Notes: generated by a model from the letters alone, not told the origin. A DNA stretch of 64,000 nucleotides from Echinostoma caproni (GCA_900618425.1 UZAN01039515.1:18473-82472), one strand, 5' to 3'. Shown: positions 38,130 through 50,418, numbered from the stretch's first letter. Made by a program: numbers and translations.

Positions 38130-38645
38130 NNNNNNNNNNNNNNNNNNNNNNNNNNNNNNNNNNNNNNNNNNNNNNNNNNNNNNNNNNNNNNNNNNNNNNN
38201 NNNNNNNNNNNNNNNNNNNNNNNNNNNNNNNNNNNNNNNNNNNNNNNNNNNNNNNNNNNNNNNNNNNNNNNNNNNNNNNNNNNNNNNNNNNNNNNNNNNN
38301 NNNNNNNNNNNNNNNNNNNNNNNNNNNNNNNNNNNNNNNNNNNNNNNNNNNNNNNNNNNNNNNNNNNNNNNNNNNNNNNNNNNNNNNNNNNNNNNNNNNN
38401 NNNNNNNNNNNNNNNNNNNNNNNNNNNNNNNNNNNNNNNNNNNNNNNNNNNNNNNNNNNNNNNNNNNNNNNNNNNNNNNNNNNNNNNNNNNNNNNNNNNN
38501 NNNNNNNNNNNNNNNNNNNNNNNNNNNNNNNNNNNNNNNNNNNNNNNNNNNNNNNNNNNNNNNNNNNNNNNNNNNNNNNNNNNNNNNNNNNNNNNNNNNN
38601 NNNNNNNNNNNNNNNNNNNNNNNNNNNNNNNNNNNNNNNNNNNNN
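38130..38645. other. assembly gap (516 N)
   Basis: Unresolved bases. The right edge resumes inside a Penelope-type repeat. Frames crossing the gap are artefacts. Confidence 1.
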
Positions 38646-38682
38646 AACAAATTACCAAGCTCGGCGAACAGGCGAAATAGAA
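38646..38682 (+). repeat. Penelope-type terminal-repeat fragment at gap edge
   Basis: AACAAATTACCAAGCTCGGC followed by GAACAGGCGAA is identical, except at two positions, to the segment at 59737-59768. The part that would contain the hammerhead-like core lies in the gap. Confidence 0.6.
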
Positions 38683-38724
38683 TACAGTTCACCCGAGCTA
38701 CGATAACTGATTGTTAATACTTTG

Positions 38725-38764
38725 TCTATATATATATTTATATATACATATATATATATATATA
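38725..38764. repeat. (TA)n-rich microsatellite
   Basis: TA dinucleotides interrupted by TTTA and CA. Confidence 0.9.
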
Positions 38765-41532
38765 GTTCACAGGAAATACGTCAGCCGGGAGAGTTTCAAC
38801 ATTGCGACTATAAAAATCAATAGCATTCAAGGCCATGGTAATTAACACGACTGCTTGAAAGGCTGCATTATTAGAGTGAACAAATTGATCGGAATTTCTC
38901 GTGTTTACGCACGCATGTGAGGAGATGAGTGAGATGTCCTGGTCAGGTTTGAAACACGGGTTGTTCTTTTATTCCACGAAATATGGCTAGCATTTATCTG
39001 ACCTGGGTATGGAGCTGAAAACGATCTGACCAGGTGCCGGATGTAATCGAATACGATTATCAGCAGTTGTAAGGTTTTTTACTGCTGACGCACCTAATAA
39101 GACACCGGTAGAGTAGGTGATTGGATCTCTTAAATTTACATTTCTTCGGATTTTTATACTGGGAGGTTTCTCTTTCAGTTGAAGTTAATCGTCCATTAAA
39201 ACTTAGTGATACAATGACTTTGAAATTCATTTGTTTTTCTTACGCTGAATGGGTTATTAAAAAACTCCATTGAATAATATGTTGCGTCTCCTGATAGTAA
39301 CGCTACCCGCACTTAGCGTACCACAGCATGGACTCGTGACTGACATAGATTCTCTAGATTCGCGAGATTTTTAATCTACAACACATTTGAGGTTAATATA
39401 AACGAAAGTGATGTGTTGCATCTTAATTTCTAAAATGAAATTAGAAAGCCTGTATTGTAGAGATTTTAGTTTTTATGATTTATGTATGTATTTTACTAAA
39501 GAACTTGAGATGCAGTCACTGACATAATATGAGTCGACATCGTCCACTCCCTGATGCTACATATATACATTTTGAGTCTCCCTTGAATAGATAAGCTTCG
39601 CAAATACGATAATGCTTCTCACTTTCGTGATCTAATTTTTAAGTGAATCAATAAGCGGTATTCTAATAAGGGCTATTTGGAATTTACCCATCCATTGTTG
39701 TTAAACGAATTGAATTTATAACAATCCCAGGCAAGGGAAAATGTACGAAAGGACACATACCTTGAACCAGTGTTTACCAAATTTCCTACAACGTACCACA
39801 TGGAAGCCGGAAAAGGCAAAATCTGTTTGATAAAACCGTTTTATCCAAAAATGGCGTTAAACGCTTATTCATGTTTCACAACCGGAGGGCTCATTGACCA
39901 TGTAAACGAAGGGATAACCATGGAGTCCATCAGAACGGAGCATCAGCCACCAGTTGTACGAATAAAAATGAGAGAAAGTGATAAGTCGTATTTCAGGAGG
40001 ATGCATGGATATGGTGTGTATTTCAGTGCAACTCTACGTAGGGAATAAGGCACAAATCCATTAAGTGAATAGAATGGACACTGAAGTCCGGATGAATCAC
40101 CGACAATTGATTGAGGCCACACAATGAACACAGAAGCGTGAAGTTTACAATTAGTTAACCTTCTATGTGAAAGTGAGGGGTCGGGTGTGAATAAAAATTT
40201 CCAATGACCTAACGCATAGGTTACCGACCCAGAATGAGTGGTTTTGGTGACAGGACTGTGTGAAGTGTTCTTACTTCCGATGTGTCTTTGTTCATTGAGT
40301 GAATGAGCTTCGGTAGATAACGGCAGTGCTTCCTTCCCGTTTGGTAAGATAACCTATTGGGACCAGTGGATTAAATGAACTAAACACTATAGTGATATGT
40401 GATGGGGAGCCTGAGCAGAGCCTCTATTCTGTCATTCAGCAACGTGTTCTGAGAAAATTTCATTTTATTTGTGGCTACGGAAACTTGGGGACGAACTATT
40501 TTTTTATTATTTCAGTCAGTTAAAACGTTGATCGGGGCAGTTACGGAGCATATAACAAAATAGTAATACCTTTGTAGGAGCCTTATACGTTTATCGAACA
40601 ATCAGCTACACATGCTATTTCAACACGGATTTAAAAAAAACAATTCATTGATTTCCAACTAATTCATGAACAGCGAATTATTTACATCTCAATACGCAAA
40701 TCCTAGTCAAATGAACTAATAAGGATATATACGGAACTAATTTTGCTCAATCTATGAACTTCTAGAGTCAGAGTGAAATCGGTGGGATACGAACTCACAA
40801 ATGCTCATCCTTGTTAAGGTCGTAAGGTGATATCTTAGTTAATAACCATTGGTGGCTTTGGACGTTATTTAATCCTCATGATATGGTCCACTATTCAAAT
40901 AAAAGTCAATCTTAATCATTTATGTGATACAGCAACTTGGCTGAGGAGTAAGATTTTACCCCTTCATAGGCAGGATTTTGCTATATCCCTTGCTAAGTGG
41001 GTAGACGTCGTAAGAAAACAATGGACCAACAACTGTATGGACCGAGCACACTTGACACATTGATCAGGCAAGGTTGTAAGGATGGGAAGAACAATGCACG
41101 AGCTATCTTACCTGCGTGTCTGTCCGCAGACACTTGGTCAGACGGTGTTCGAGGGCCTTGTTACCCTGTATTGATCGGTGTATATGCGCGCGTGGGTTTG
41201 CATGCATGCGCACATGACTAGGTTTCTCCGCTCGGCCATCATTGTTTCCGATTACATCTCTACAGGGTCGACATGGTGACCGGGGTTAAGCGGTTTCGAC
41301 CACATCAATGGGTCATGTTGTCGAACCTATTCACACCAGTTCTTTTTTACTTCATAGTAGTTGTGTGTACCACTCTGATCTTCACGGTTCTGAACACGAT
41401 AGTTTACAATTCAAAAGCTAATGACAATGGAACGAACATTGTCAAACAAGATCACATGAATCTGTGGTATTCATTGATTTGAACCGACTATCCGCAGTTC
41501 GGCGATTCATTCCCGGAAATGAGGATTGTGCG
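38765..41532. other. no gene recognised
   Basis: Probably intergenic, or an intron of the downstream channel gene. It includes a tRNA-like B-box remnant on the minus strand (complement at about 40781-40797) and a GC-richer patch at 41,040-41,300. An ATG frame at 41273-41482 encodes one hydrophobic segment but does not resemble the missing channel exon. Confidence 0.5.
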
Positions 41533-41623
41533 TGAAGTTGAAGTCCGAAGGGTAGTTAGTTCAAATTAATAAATACCAATTGTCCACACCACTACTGCTC
41601 ACAAGTAACTGTGATTTAAATGC
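41533..41623 (-). repeat. dispersed repeat, copy 2
   Basis: The minus strand reads GGCATTTAAATCACAGTTAC, then TTGTGAG and AGTGGTGTGG, and later CCCTTCGGACTTCAACTTC. It matches the copy at 22269-22345 over both ends. Confidence 0.55.
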
Positions 41624-42432
41624 CAATCTGTAGTACTCACTGCTGGGTAGTGACCTAGATAAAACCAATAAAAGCACTGTGGGTATGATTGTTGGTCATT
41701 AAGGCCCGCCGTGACGTGACAGTGCGATAAACCTGTGTATGTGTGTACGTGAGTGTACACAGGGTCAGTTGATCATGGGTACGGATCGATCAGACAGATG
41801 TGACCAACGTAGCGTGCGTATGTGTAAACGGAGTGGGGAACATGCATAAGCACGGTTCAATGAGAGGATGAAAACAACAACGCACGGGCCAGTAGTAAGA
41901 TGAAAAATCAGATAGTGGTGTGGGGTGTGTGCATGCGAAGTGTCAATTTGAGGCAGAATTTATTCGAAAAGTGAAGTACTAAGGACAAAGGGTCCGCCAA
42001 CGTGAGGATCTGTGGATTCACTTGGGCTGGAACAAGAACATTTTATTAAATAACTATAGATTTAAAAAACAACGTTTTATCTGCAGTATGAGCGAACACA
42101 AGCTCGGCAAAATCTGCATAGGGACAATAGCACCAATTTGCTCCTGTTTTTCACATCCTCGGGATTTCCATTTTTCTCTTAAAATGTCTGGTGAAAATGA
42201 GGTCAGTTGTATTTGCAGACTCAAATTGTGTAAATCTTTAGGCAGGCCCAACGCGATAATTGGTTGATACTCAATTTACGATACAGCAACAATGAAAGAT
42301 AAGCAGTAATAATTCATTGGTTCAGTGAATAGTTAAGTTTACCGGTGAATTGCTTATCAACAAAACTTATAAATATGCTCTATTTCTCTACGCGCTTTCT
42401 TATCGTTCAATCTTTTCATCCATCCCTGTCAG
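41624..42432. other. presumed intron of the K2P gene
   Basis: Ends with TTTTCATCCATCCCTGTCAG at 42413-42432, a pyrimidine-rich 3' splice site. No further channel exon was recognised here. Frames at 42022-42267 have no domain. Confidence 0.5.
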
Positions 42433-44237
42433 GTTACGGCCACAGCACCCCTAAAACTACCGAAGGAAAAATATTTTGTATGTGCTATGCTGTTCCCGGT
42501 ATTCCACTCTGCCTGGTCATGTTTCAGAGTATCGGTGAACGAATGAATACCATTATCACATGGATACTACGACAAGCAAAAAAACTACTCTCATGTAAAA
42601 ACCGATCTGTCTCACAAACAAATCTAATGCTTGTCAGTTTCACTACCGGTTCCACGGTGCTCACGATCGGCGCGGCTGTCTTTTCTCGGTACGAGGATTG
42701 GGGCTATCTGGACTCATTCTACTATTGTTTTATCACATTAACCACTATTGGATTTGGAGATTTTGTCGCATTACAGCGAAATGATTCGCTGGCCAAAAGA
42801 CCGGATTATGTTGCGTTCAGTTTGATCTTCATTCTGTTTGGTCTCACTGTGGTCAGTTCCGTGATGAACTTGCTTGTTCTTCGATTTCTGACAATGAACA
42901 CCGAAGATGAGCGTCGTGATCAAATGGAGGCGGCCGCTCATGCTCAAGAATTGCGTCGTTTGCGAGGAGATGTGATTTGGGTAGATCATTCCAATACGCC
43001 ACCAATTCCGGAGACGAGAAAACACAGTCAGTCGTCCCCATCCCAGATACCTCGATCAGCTCCTCTGCCAAACACTGTTTTGACCGCATACACTCATAAT
43101 CCTGGCTACCACGAGTTTGACAACCATAATCCAGGTTTGAAATTACCTGGAAGTAACCTGTGGACAAAGTTTGCCTCTTTGTTCACTCCAGCACGAACGG
43201 CTCAACTGAGCCGAAGTAAATCGCCCCCTGAACTCAGGTCCAAATCCACATCTCCAGAAATGGAACCAACCACAAATCAACAGAGTCACCTTTTACATCC
43301 GTATGAAGTGCTTTCTCCACACAATAGTCGCTCTAGTGCGGTAGACGGTGCCTCGTGTGTTACGCGATCTGCATTCGAACCAAATTGTGTCAATGCCACT
43401 TCTGTTGGTTTGTATGCTCGGCATAATCCTTTTCCGGGATTTAATGACATTCGATTCAGGGGTGAAGATAATCGTGCAATGCCAACTAGTTTCCTGGCTC
43501 CGACAACTTCTTCTTATGTGGTCAGATGTACAGATCCTCTGTTGTCAGTACCGAAGCATACCGGATCCGGGGTTCCAGTAGAATTTCTCTGGCACGGCCA
43601 CCCTTGCCAGCACAGTCATGCTGGAATGAACTGGAACCCACACACAAGGGCATCCATAAGCGGAACATCTATGCATCCATTGGTCCTACTCCCATCTAGT
43701 ATCGGAGATCCGTGGTGTGATTCCGCGAGCTGTTGTTGTTATCTGAACGACCGACACCTAAGTCACGTTCCCGGATTACTTACGGCCAGCACAGCAACCA
43801 CAGCTAACTCAGCCACAACTACAACCACTACGGGCAGTGCACACGGAGTTGAGGCAAATGATTTGCCAACTATGGATAGTGTGGACGATGATGAAAATCA
43901 AATAATGGTCGATGATATAAATGACGATTTGGAGCAAGACCGAAGATATCCACTGCACTCGGTACCAACAAATCCTTTGTACAGACACCGATCTTCCATG
44001 GTTGTTCCAAATAGAGGAGCACCCAATGATAGACGAAGATACCCTGCCCCGCTCGATGATCGAAACTCAGATGAGGATGATGCGTCCGTCAGCCGCTATA
44101 ACAGTAGAAATGATATACTCGTGGAAGTGAATGATGAGAGTGGACCAGATCATCAGGTGATGAGTACACAGACGCATCCAGTTTGTGACACCTCTTGGTT
44201 GTTGGAAATGAATCGATCAAATCGCTCATCTGTTTGA
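42433..44237 (+). CDS. TASK-type two-pore-domain potassium channel, terminal exon
   Basis: This exon encodes about 601 residues from the first pore signature to the stop. It starts at GYGH (exon residues 1-4); the first glycine codon is split by the intron. M2 lies at about 13-42 and M3 at about 65-84. The second pore loop TTIGFGD is at 104-110 and M4 at about 125-155. VLRFLT (149-154) matches the cytoplasmic X-gate of human TASK-1 and is followed by MNTEDERRD. His after GYG is the extracellular proton-sensor position of TASK channels. In the family, dimers carry background K+ current in the plasma membrane. The tail of about 440 residues is much longer than in human TASK (394 aa in total) and includes a Thr/Ala-rich run near 452-469. 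It ends NRSSV, like the TASK 14-3-3 motif. The upstream exon (M1 and first pore helix) was not found in the window. The acceptor is TCCCTGTCAG. Confidence 0.93.
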
Positions 44238-44912
44238 ATAAGGCATTTTCATATCGATTCATACGATAAATGATCGCTTTTTTTCTTTCCCGGCCCGTAT
44301 TCAAGCCCTACCCCTTCGACCAACAAATACATCCAGTCGCAGACATATTCTTACTGTTGCAAATATAAGCCTTCCCCTTAACCTTGGGATAAATTTCTCT
44401 ATTTGAGGATTGTTCTAATACCATCAAAAATTGTCGATCCACATACCATTATTTATGATTACTAGATTGAATTTGTGATATCAACTAACATTTCACTGCA
44501 AACGTCCATCGTCAGAAGACAGCATTAGCTCTGAGCACACAAGGAAAGGAAAACACACACAGTCACACACGGACAAAAGCATTAATCTAATTTTTCATTG
44601 GTTTAGGTGGCTTTCTCGTGGGTACAGGTAATGTTTTGTGCACCATATTCCAATTCAATTGTACAGAAAGAATGGTGCGGTGTGTTAAATCATGTGTAAA
44701 AAATGTGAACAAATACATTCACTGTTTTCGTCCGGATTCTGAGTTCAAACCACTTTCGTCCTTTAATAAACCGGGTTTTCGGGGTAGGAGCTCAACGAAC
44801 ATGGTGTAGAATTGTATAATGAGTGCGTAAGTTGAAGTCTGATTCTGTGCTATAAACTATACGAATTATCTATGGAATTGGTAAGTGAATGACAACTCCA
44901 ATAAACAATAAA
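44238..44912 (+). terminator. 3' UTR and candidate poly(A) signals of the K2P gene
   Basis: Two closely spaced AATAAA hexamers (44900-44905 and 44907-44912) lie about 670 bases after the stop and are the first canonical hexamers seen downstream. The UTR has no other coding signal; the frame at 44618-44809 is not supported. Confidence 0.4.
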
Positions 44913-45746
44913 TGAAATGGATTGAACTGATTTAATTAGTTTCTTAGACACTAGATGAATTACGTTCTATTTAATTATGTTTCCCATGCTTCTCAAACCC
45001 TTTATCTTTGTGGATACAACTTTGGAAACTTTGGAAAATAACATGTCAAACCTCTGCTGGAGCAATATCTTCAAATCTTCTTCATGCCTAACTGTACCGA
45101 TTCCATCAAGAAAAGCTGTCATGTTTATTAGAATCAATGCTCCGTTTCATTTACAGAACAATAATTTCATTTGTGTGCAGCTTGCGAATGTTTTCCTGAA
45201 ACTGTCAACAGATCATTTTTTTAAACACAACGCAACAGAAGGTTAGCTAATATGACTCAAGAATATACTCCATAAACCACCATGTATTATTAGTAAAGAG
45301 ACCTCCAGGTTCTCAGTATGAAATAATCAGAAATACTAATTGATTATTGATACTATGTAAGTGGGAAACTGCACAAGCTTGTCATGAAGTAAACGCCACC
45401 AACAATCTTAAACAAATTAACGACTTAAGACGCCATTTTCAATCTTTCATTGTCTAGACACGTCTCAATTAAATTGGTAAATTCCATCAATGCTCTTTAT
45501 AGAAACCCAAATCGATACTTAAAGGCGAGTTGCGTTGATGTTTGAACAATATTGATAAATTGTTTGGCTAACTTTGCAGTCGGTAATTGCCTCGATTGGG
45601 TTAAGGAACGAATCTACGATATGGATTTACGACGTGAATAGGACAGTGATTATAATGCTCGATGATTATAAAATGACATTGAATAAATTGCTGTCATGCA
45701 TCCCGTTCGAAGTTCTCTGCGGAGAAAACAAGTAATGACAAGCAAA

Positions 45747-45747
<1 letters not shown>
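44913..45747. other. no gene recognised
   Basis: AT-rich intergenic DNA. The frame at 44977-45246 shows no domain. Confidence 0.5.

Positions 45748-45778
<31 letters not shown>
45748..45778. repeat. (AT)n microsatellite at retroelement 3' end
   Basis: A run of about 14 AT units lies directly at the 3' end of the minus-strand CR1-like element. A similar run marks the end of the related copy at 63546-63564. Confidence 0.9.
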
Positions 45779-45782
<4 letters not shown>

Positions 45783-48570
45783 ATATCAGAAGCTGGCGGG
45801 TAGGCATGGCGGCAACGATGGAACAATTATACGGTAACAGGGGATTGGTGGATTGCGATAAAGAACGGAATGAAAAGAAAGTCGAACATTTTCAGTGGCG
45901 CCTCTTTCATCGCGTGTGAAGAGAACACAGAACGTGACTAAGTCCTGAGAGGTGGTGTAGAGCGATTACCTCTTACACAGAACGACGGTCCACACCCAAC
46001 ACACCACGAGGAGCCTCATCACTGTTCACTCTATCTTCCTACCAGATATGGGTAATTCTTTGGAGACATCAGCGGTCGACTACAGAACGTCGATTAACAT
46101 CCTACAGACAGAGGGGTCAGGTCTTGCAACCGTGAGGCAGAATGCTACGAACCGCGGCAGCACACACTTTCCTTAAGGGACGACCATATGTGTCGCAGTT
46201 TGGAAGAAGCTACTCTAGCTTTAGAGATTTGTGATGTGATCTTCTTCACAACACCACCATCCGCTACGATCAAGCTCTCGAGGTACTTAAAGCTGTCACC
46301 TAATTCCATCTGATCACCATAGAGGGTGACTTCAGGCACAAGATTCTGCCAATTGTGAACAAGCGCTTTGCACTTAGATGATGCATCACAGATACCATAT
46401 ATCAATATCTCTATCGCCAAGGGATTTCAAGCTTGTTGGATTGCCTGTGTATTGTCACCCAACACGGCTCTGTTATCAGCATGTCCTAAGTCAGGAATTG
46501 TTTTCTGTGAGTAGTTTCTTTCCACCGTTTGCTAGACCGGACATACCATAGAACATGCTCTATGATGAAATCACAAAGGAATGGGAATATAGGGAAGCTT
46601 TGTCGAACTTCCCCATAGACGGCGAAAGTTGGCCATATTCTCTTACCCGACCTGATGTATGATGACAAAACTCTGAGGATCGACAAATACTCCTCTGGTA
46701 GTTCATTCCTCAACAAACAGTTACATAGGGCGATCCTGTCGACAGAGTCGACAGTAGCGCGAATGTCTAAGAGCACAATGATCATTCATCTTTTTTATAG
46801 GCATGACGGTGATCTAGCAGCTGTAGAACGTTGAAGATTTGATGTATGCATCCACGGCCGCGCTAAACCCAATCTGCTCTTCGTGGACCTGCTCCTCAGG
46901 CATATTGTATAATCGGTGGAAAATGGCGGATGCTCACAGCTTTGACGCCATTGGGATTAGGTTTACACTCCCATGATTGGCGCAGTCACTACGCGGGTCC
47001 TATTTAAAGATCGGGACGGCGATTGATTTCCGCCACGACGGTGGGGGGACCCATCTGGTGTGCTCATGTTCAGAAAATAACACCATCAATTCTCTGAAAA
47101 GCTTTATTTCGCTAACTTCAAATATAGCTGGGGAAAGGACATCGGACCTCGGCGCTTTGTAAAGTTCCGAGGTTTGGATATCCTTACGGATTTCCGCCTC
47201 AGAAGATGGATCTGTTGAGACAGAGCTTAGGACGTTTGTCGGAGTAGCTGCGTGAGAAGGTAACGACGGTGCCCAGCAAAACTGTGTCATGGAGTGCTCT
47301 ATCCAGCATGCAAGACGCCGCTGTTGATACCGAATGTGCAAACCGTTAGCTTCACAAATCGTTTCTTTCACACCCAAGGCTTTCCCGTCTGTGATCAGAA
47401 TGAGATGGAACAGTTGACGATAATTTCTCGTGTTTGAAACGCCCACCGAAGAGAACGGACAAAAAATTGCATAATAATGCGTTGTCGGATTCAAGGAAGT
47501 ACTTCAGTACGATCGAAAGTGTCGTCTGAATTTCTTCTATTGGTGGTTTACAGAGATCTAGCCGATCTGCATCTGTCGCTGACTTGAGTAGGGCGGAAGC
47601 CGAGTAGCGTATCGACAGCTGGAACATCTGAGACTNTGGCGAGGTTTAGGCGGTAGTCGGAACATTAAGTCAACAGCCGTTCCCCGTTTACCGAGCGACT
47701 GAAATCTAGTCCGAACGGATTTCCCAGATGCGTCTTACCGGCGGACAGCCGGTCTACTCTCCCGCTAAAATCAAGATGTAAGCCCGGGCCACTTTACGCA
47801 AGAGGTTATGTAGTTTTCGATAATATCATTTTTCACTGCATCTGGAAGGCAGTCCGTTGTAGCGTACACTGACACGAGGACCAAGAAGGGCTTTACCTAC
47901 TGTAGAATTCAGTGAGACTTGGACAGTAGTCGAGGTAGGACACGAGAGAACAGTGGCAGAATTTCCACCAGAGGCACTAATATTATTACGATCGTCTGAA
48001 GAACCCGAGAGAGATGGGGAATATTTGACGGGAGTAAAGGGCAAAGGCTGAGGAAACGTGAAGGTGTGTACGCTGTAAAATGTTTTCGCTTGATAAAGAA
48101 GCTCCAAAGTGCAGAGTCGTCATAAGAGCAGGAACGCTCATGGTTGCGTGCGCTACGAGCTTTTGTACTACTCGGTAGTCCGGCCCGGAGTAGGTCTTAT
48201 TTGAGGGTACATTCTAGCCTTTGGACATCCAAGCTCAAACTGCAGGGGATCAGTGATGACAAGCCGGTAGCAAATTTTCGGTTCATCGGCTCTTTCTAGA
48301 AAACCCTATCGAACAATGGATTTTGACAATGCGGTAATGACCATATTTAGCGGCTCGGCTACACTCGTCACGTCACAGCTGCCCAGGGATGTTTGTGTTC
48401 TTTTGTACGGAGAATAGTTTACCAGGAGGTCAATCCATCACACCCTGGAGTCCTGTGGCTGATCGCCTGCGACTGCTTATTCAGGGTGCCGAAGCCCACC
48501 TTATTCACGGTTAGCCACTAGGTGACGGCAGTTCCCCTATCCGTGACCTGGGCACGCGCTCAGTACCATA
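45779..48570 (-). mobile_element. CR1-like non-LTR retrotransposon, degenerate, family A
   Basis: Read on the minus strand from about 48570, a GC-rich leader (to about 47640) precedes reverse-transcriptase remnants. These include EAEIRKDIQTSELYKAPRSD then VLSPAIF (within 47000-47494), LLDIRATVDSVDR (motif A, near 46750) and FPIFPFLCDFIIEHVLWYV (motif B region). The C-terminal part reads SSKCKALVHNWQ then SFKYLESLIVADGG (46145-46420). The order is that of CR1-type reverse transcriptases. The FADD-type catalytic motif is eroded, several stops and frameshifts separate the pieces, and no endonuclease domain is seen, so the element is dead and internally deleted. The C-terminal tail and 3' UTR continue to the (AT)n run. 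The single ambiguous base at 47636 falls inside. It shares its C-terminal end with the partial copy at 63546-64000. Confidence 0.75.
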
Positions 48571-50178
48571 CATCTCTCCTCTCCCAAGCAAGCAAGATAA
48601 TTTCCATGGGTTCACACTATGCCAAAACATTTATTTTGTGTTCATCAATAGATAAGGAAAATTTTCTTTGTTCGAAAGGTAACTTGCTAAAAATAATATA
48701 TACACTGTATTAGAACAGGGCTCAAAATTTGCAACAATATAACACTTTAATATAAAGCGGGAGAGAAGCTTACATACGAAAGTTTAACAATTTCTTTATG
48801 CGGTAGATTGTAACTGCGAACAGACTTTCGATAGGAGATCTTGAACTCAAGGAGCCTCCGTCATATATGCATTGCGATATAGTTGACCTTATTTCTGAAA
48901 AGCTGGAGGGGGCGAGGGAGTTGATTGTTCCTCTGTTCACTTAAGCGAGATGATATTTACGGATTCAGTTTTGGAAAATTGACCAACGTTGATACCTGAG
49001 AAGGTTGTTTAAACGTACCAAGTCAGATAATACATACAAATAGAAACATTATACTCTGGCAATATGATCGAAAGTGAACGAAATGCATATATTTATGACG
49101 CAGAAATACTTAATATTTATAATAGGATGTTTTGGAACTGATAGAAAGCGTTGGTTATTTTTTGAACGGTTTATCAGTCGGGTAAGTTCGACGACGGATC
49201 AATACTTTATTTCACAATTCTGGTAATAAATTGTTTTTAGTAATTTAAACGAAACGTCTTGATGTTAGAATGCATCAAAATAAGTGTTTTTTAAGATAAA
49301 AAGTAAACTCAAACCTTGGTTAATTTACTCATTCTGACAGAACAGGACAGGACATGAGAGATATCTGATGAACCCCAACAGCGTGGAAGATTATTTTTAC
49401 GAATGATTTTCAAAGGTGGGGGCAAGGATACACATAATGTAAACGCAATCAATTCTTTGTAAAAATGTGGGTTGGCAATGGATGGGTAAACAACAATCAT
49501 CCGGTTATCGACACTGGTCTAGCAAACAAGGTATGTCTGTTTGCATTTACGTTTATGTATACACCTTTTAATGTTAAGCGAGGCGTATCGGATTCTTTCT
49601 GGTTCTTTAAACGAAAGGAATGATCCAGAGTTATTTTGAAGAAACAAATAAGCAAATTTCTGTCGAAAAAATCATTGCTATGGTGAAGATAAATACCTAG
49701 GTTTGTGCACTCATTCACAGACATATTTGATGTATCATTTACATTCACACCCCAGTCAAGGAACTCGACAAATTTAGGCCTTTGACCTACGAATAAAAAC
49801 CGTGAACAGAATTCATCCCTTTGGTTGATTGTTGCCGGAATCGAAACACAAACGATTTTCACTTTGTCAGGGTGCTTTTTATTGAGAAAGACGTCCGAAC
49901 AAAGTGAAATACACACTTCGTACAGAATGACAAATAATTTGAACACTGTCTTTATCCGAATGATTCCTTCGAGGCTAAAATTTACGGGTACATTTCAGAT
50001 AACCGAGGAAAACAAAAAAATGATTTTTTGCTAGCGTCTGACTTTTATACCCTCCGCGGTTTGTGGTTTTCTTTTTTCCATATGTATCCGGAATGACCAG
50101 CAGGTTTTCATTTGCGCTTTTCATTTTTGCGCTCCAGCTGTCTCTCTTTTTGGAATAGTTTGTAGGGAAACCCTTTTT
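48571..50178. other. no gene recognised
   Basis: AT-rich. The minus frame at 49497-49946 looks like a secreted protein, but its first codon is GTG and no splice site decides it. Not called. Confidence 0.5.
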
Positions 50179-50418
50179 CAAATGCAATGGAAAGTTTAGT
50201 GATGACCGACAAAGAAAACGTGACAGCTGTCTAGTCCTGTTTCGGTCTCTTGAGCAGTGCGTACGTATGTGTCCCTATCAGGACTCAAACCGCGAACATT
50301 TGAGGTCCGAACTTCAAACAGGGACACAAAACGTACGCAGTGCTGACGAGTCCCAAGCAGGACTAAAAAGCTGTCCAGTGCTCTTTGTCGGTCAGCACAA
50401 ACATTTCCATTGCATTTG
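50179..50418. repeat. fold-back element, two arms of about 98 bp
   Basis: The left arm 50179-50276 is the imperfect reverse complement of 50320-50418. CAAATGCAATGGAAA at the outer end and TGCGTACGT..TGTGTCCCT at the inner end are nearly perfect, with scattered mismatches between. The 43-base centre itself contains a short hairpin (GGACTCAAA against TTTGAGGTCC). Short frames on both strands inside it are mirror products of the palindrome, not genes. Confidence 0.85.

Noticed and set aside
38108..38692. Long frames across the second gap
   Set aside because: Same reason: unresolved bases.
41273..41482. ATG frame with one hydrophobic segment as the first K2P exon
   Set aside because: It lacks the GA.VF..LE motif of M1 and a pore helix ending TT(I/V), and stops in frame. 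It may be a chance frame.
42345..42432. Upstream extension of the channel frame
   Set aside because: It begins with GTG and lacks the M1-P1 region, and a good 3' splice site separates it from the pore signature, so it is intron.
47826..48107. 93-codon minus frame as a host gene
   Set aside because: It lies in the leader of the family A retroelement.
49497..49946. 149-codon minus frame resembling a secreted protein
   Set aside because: The first codon is GTG, which is not a eukaryotic start here, and no splice site supports an exon.
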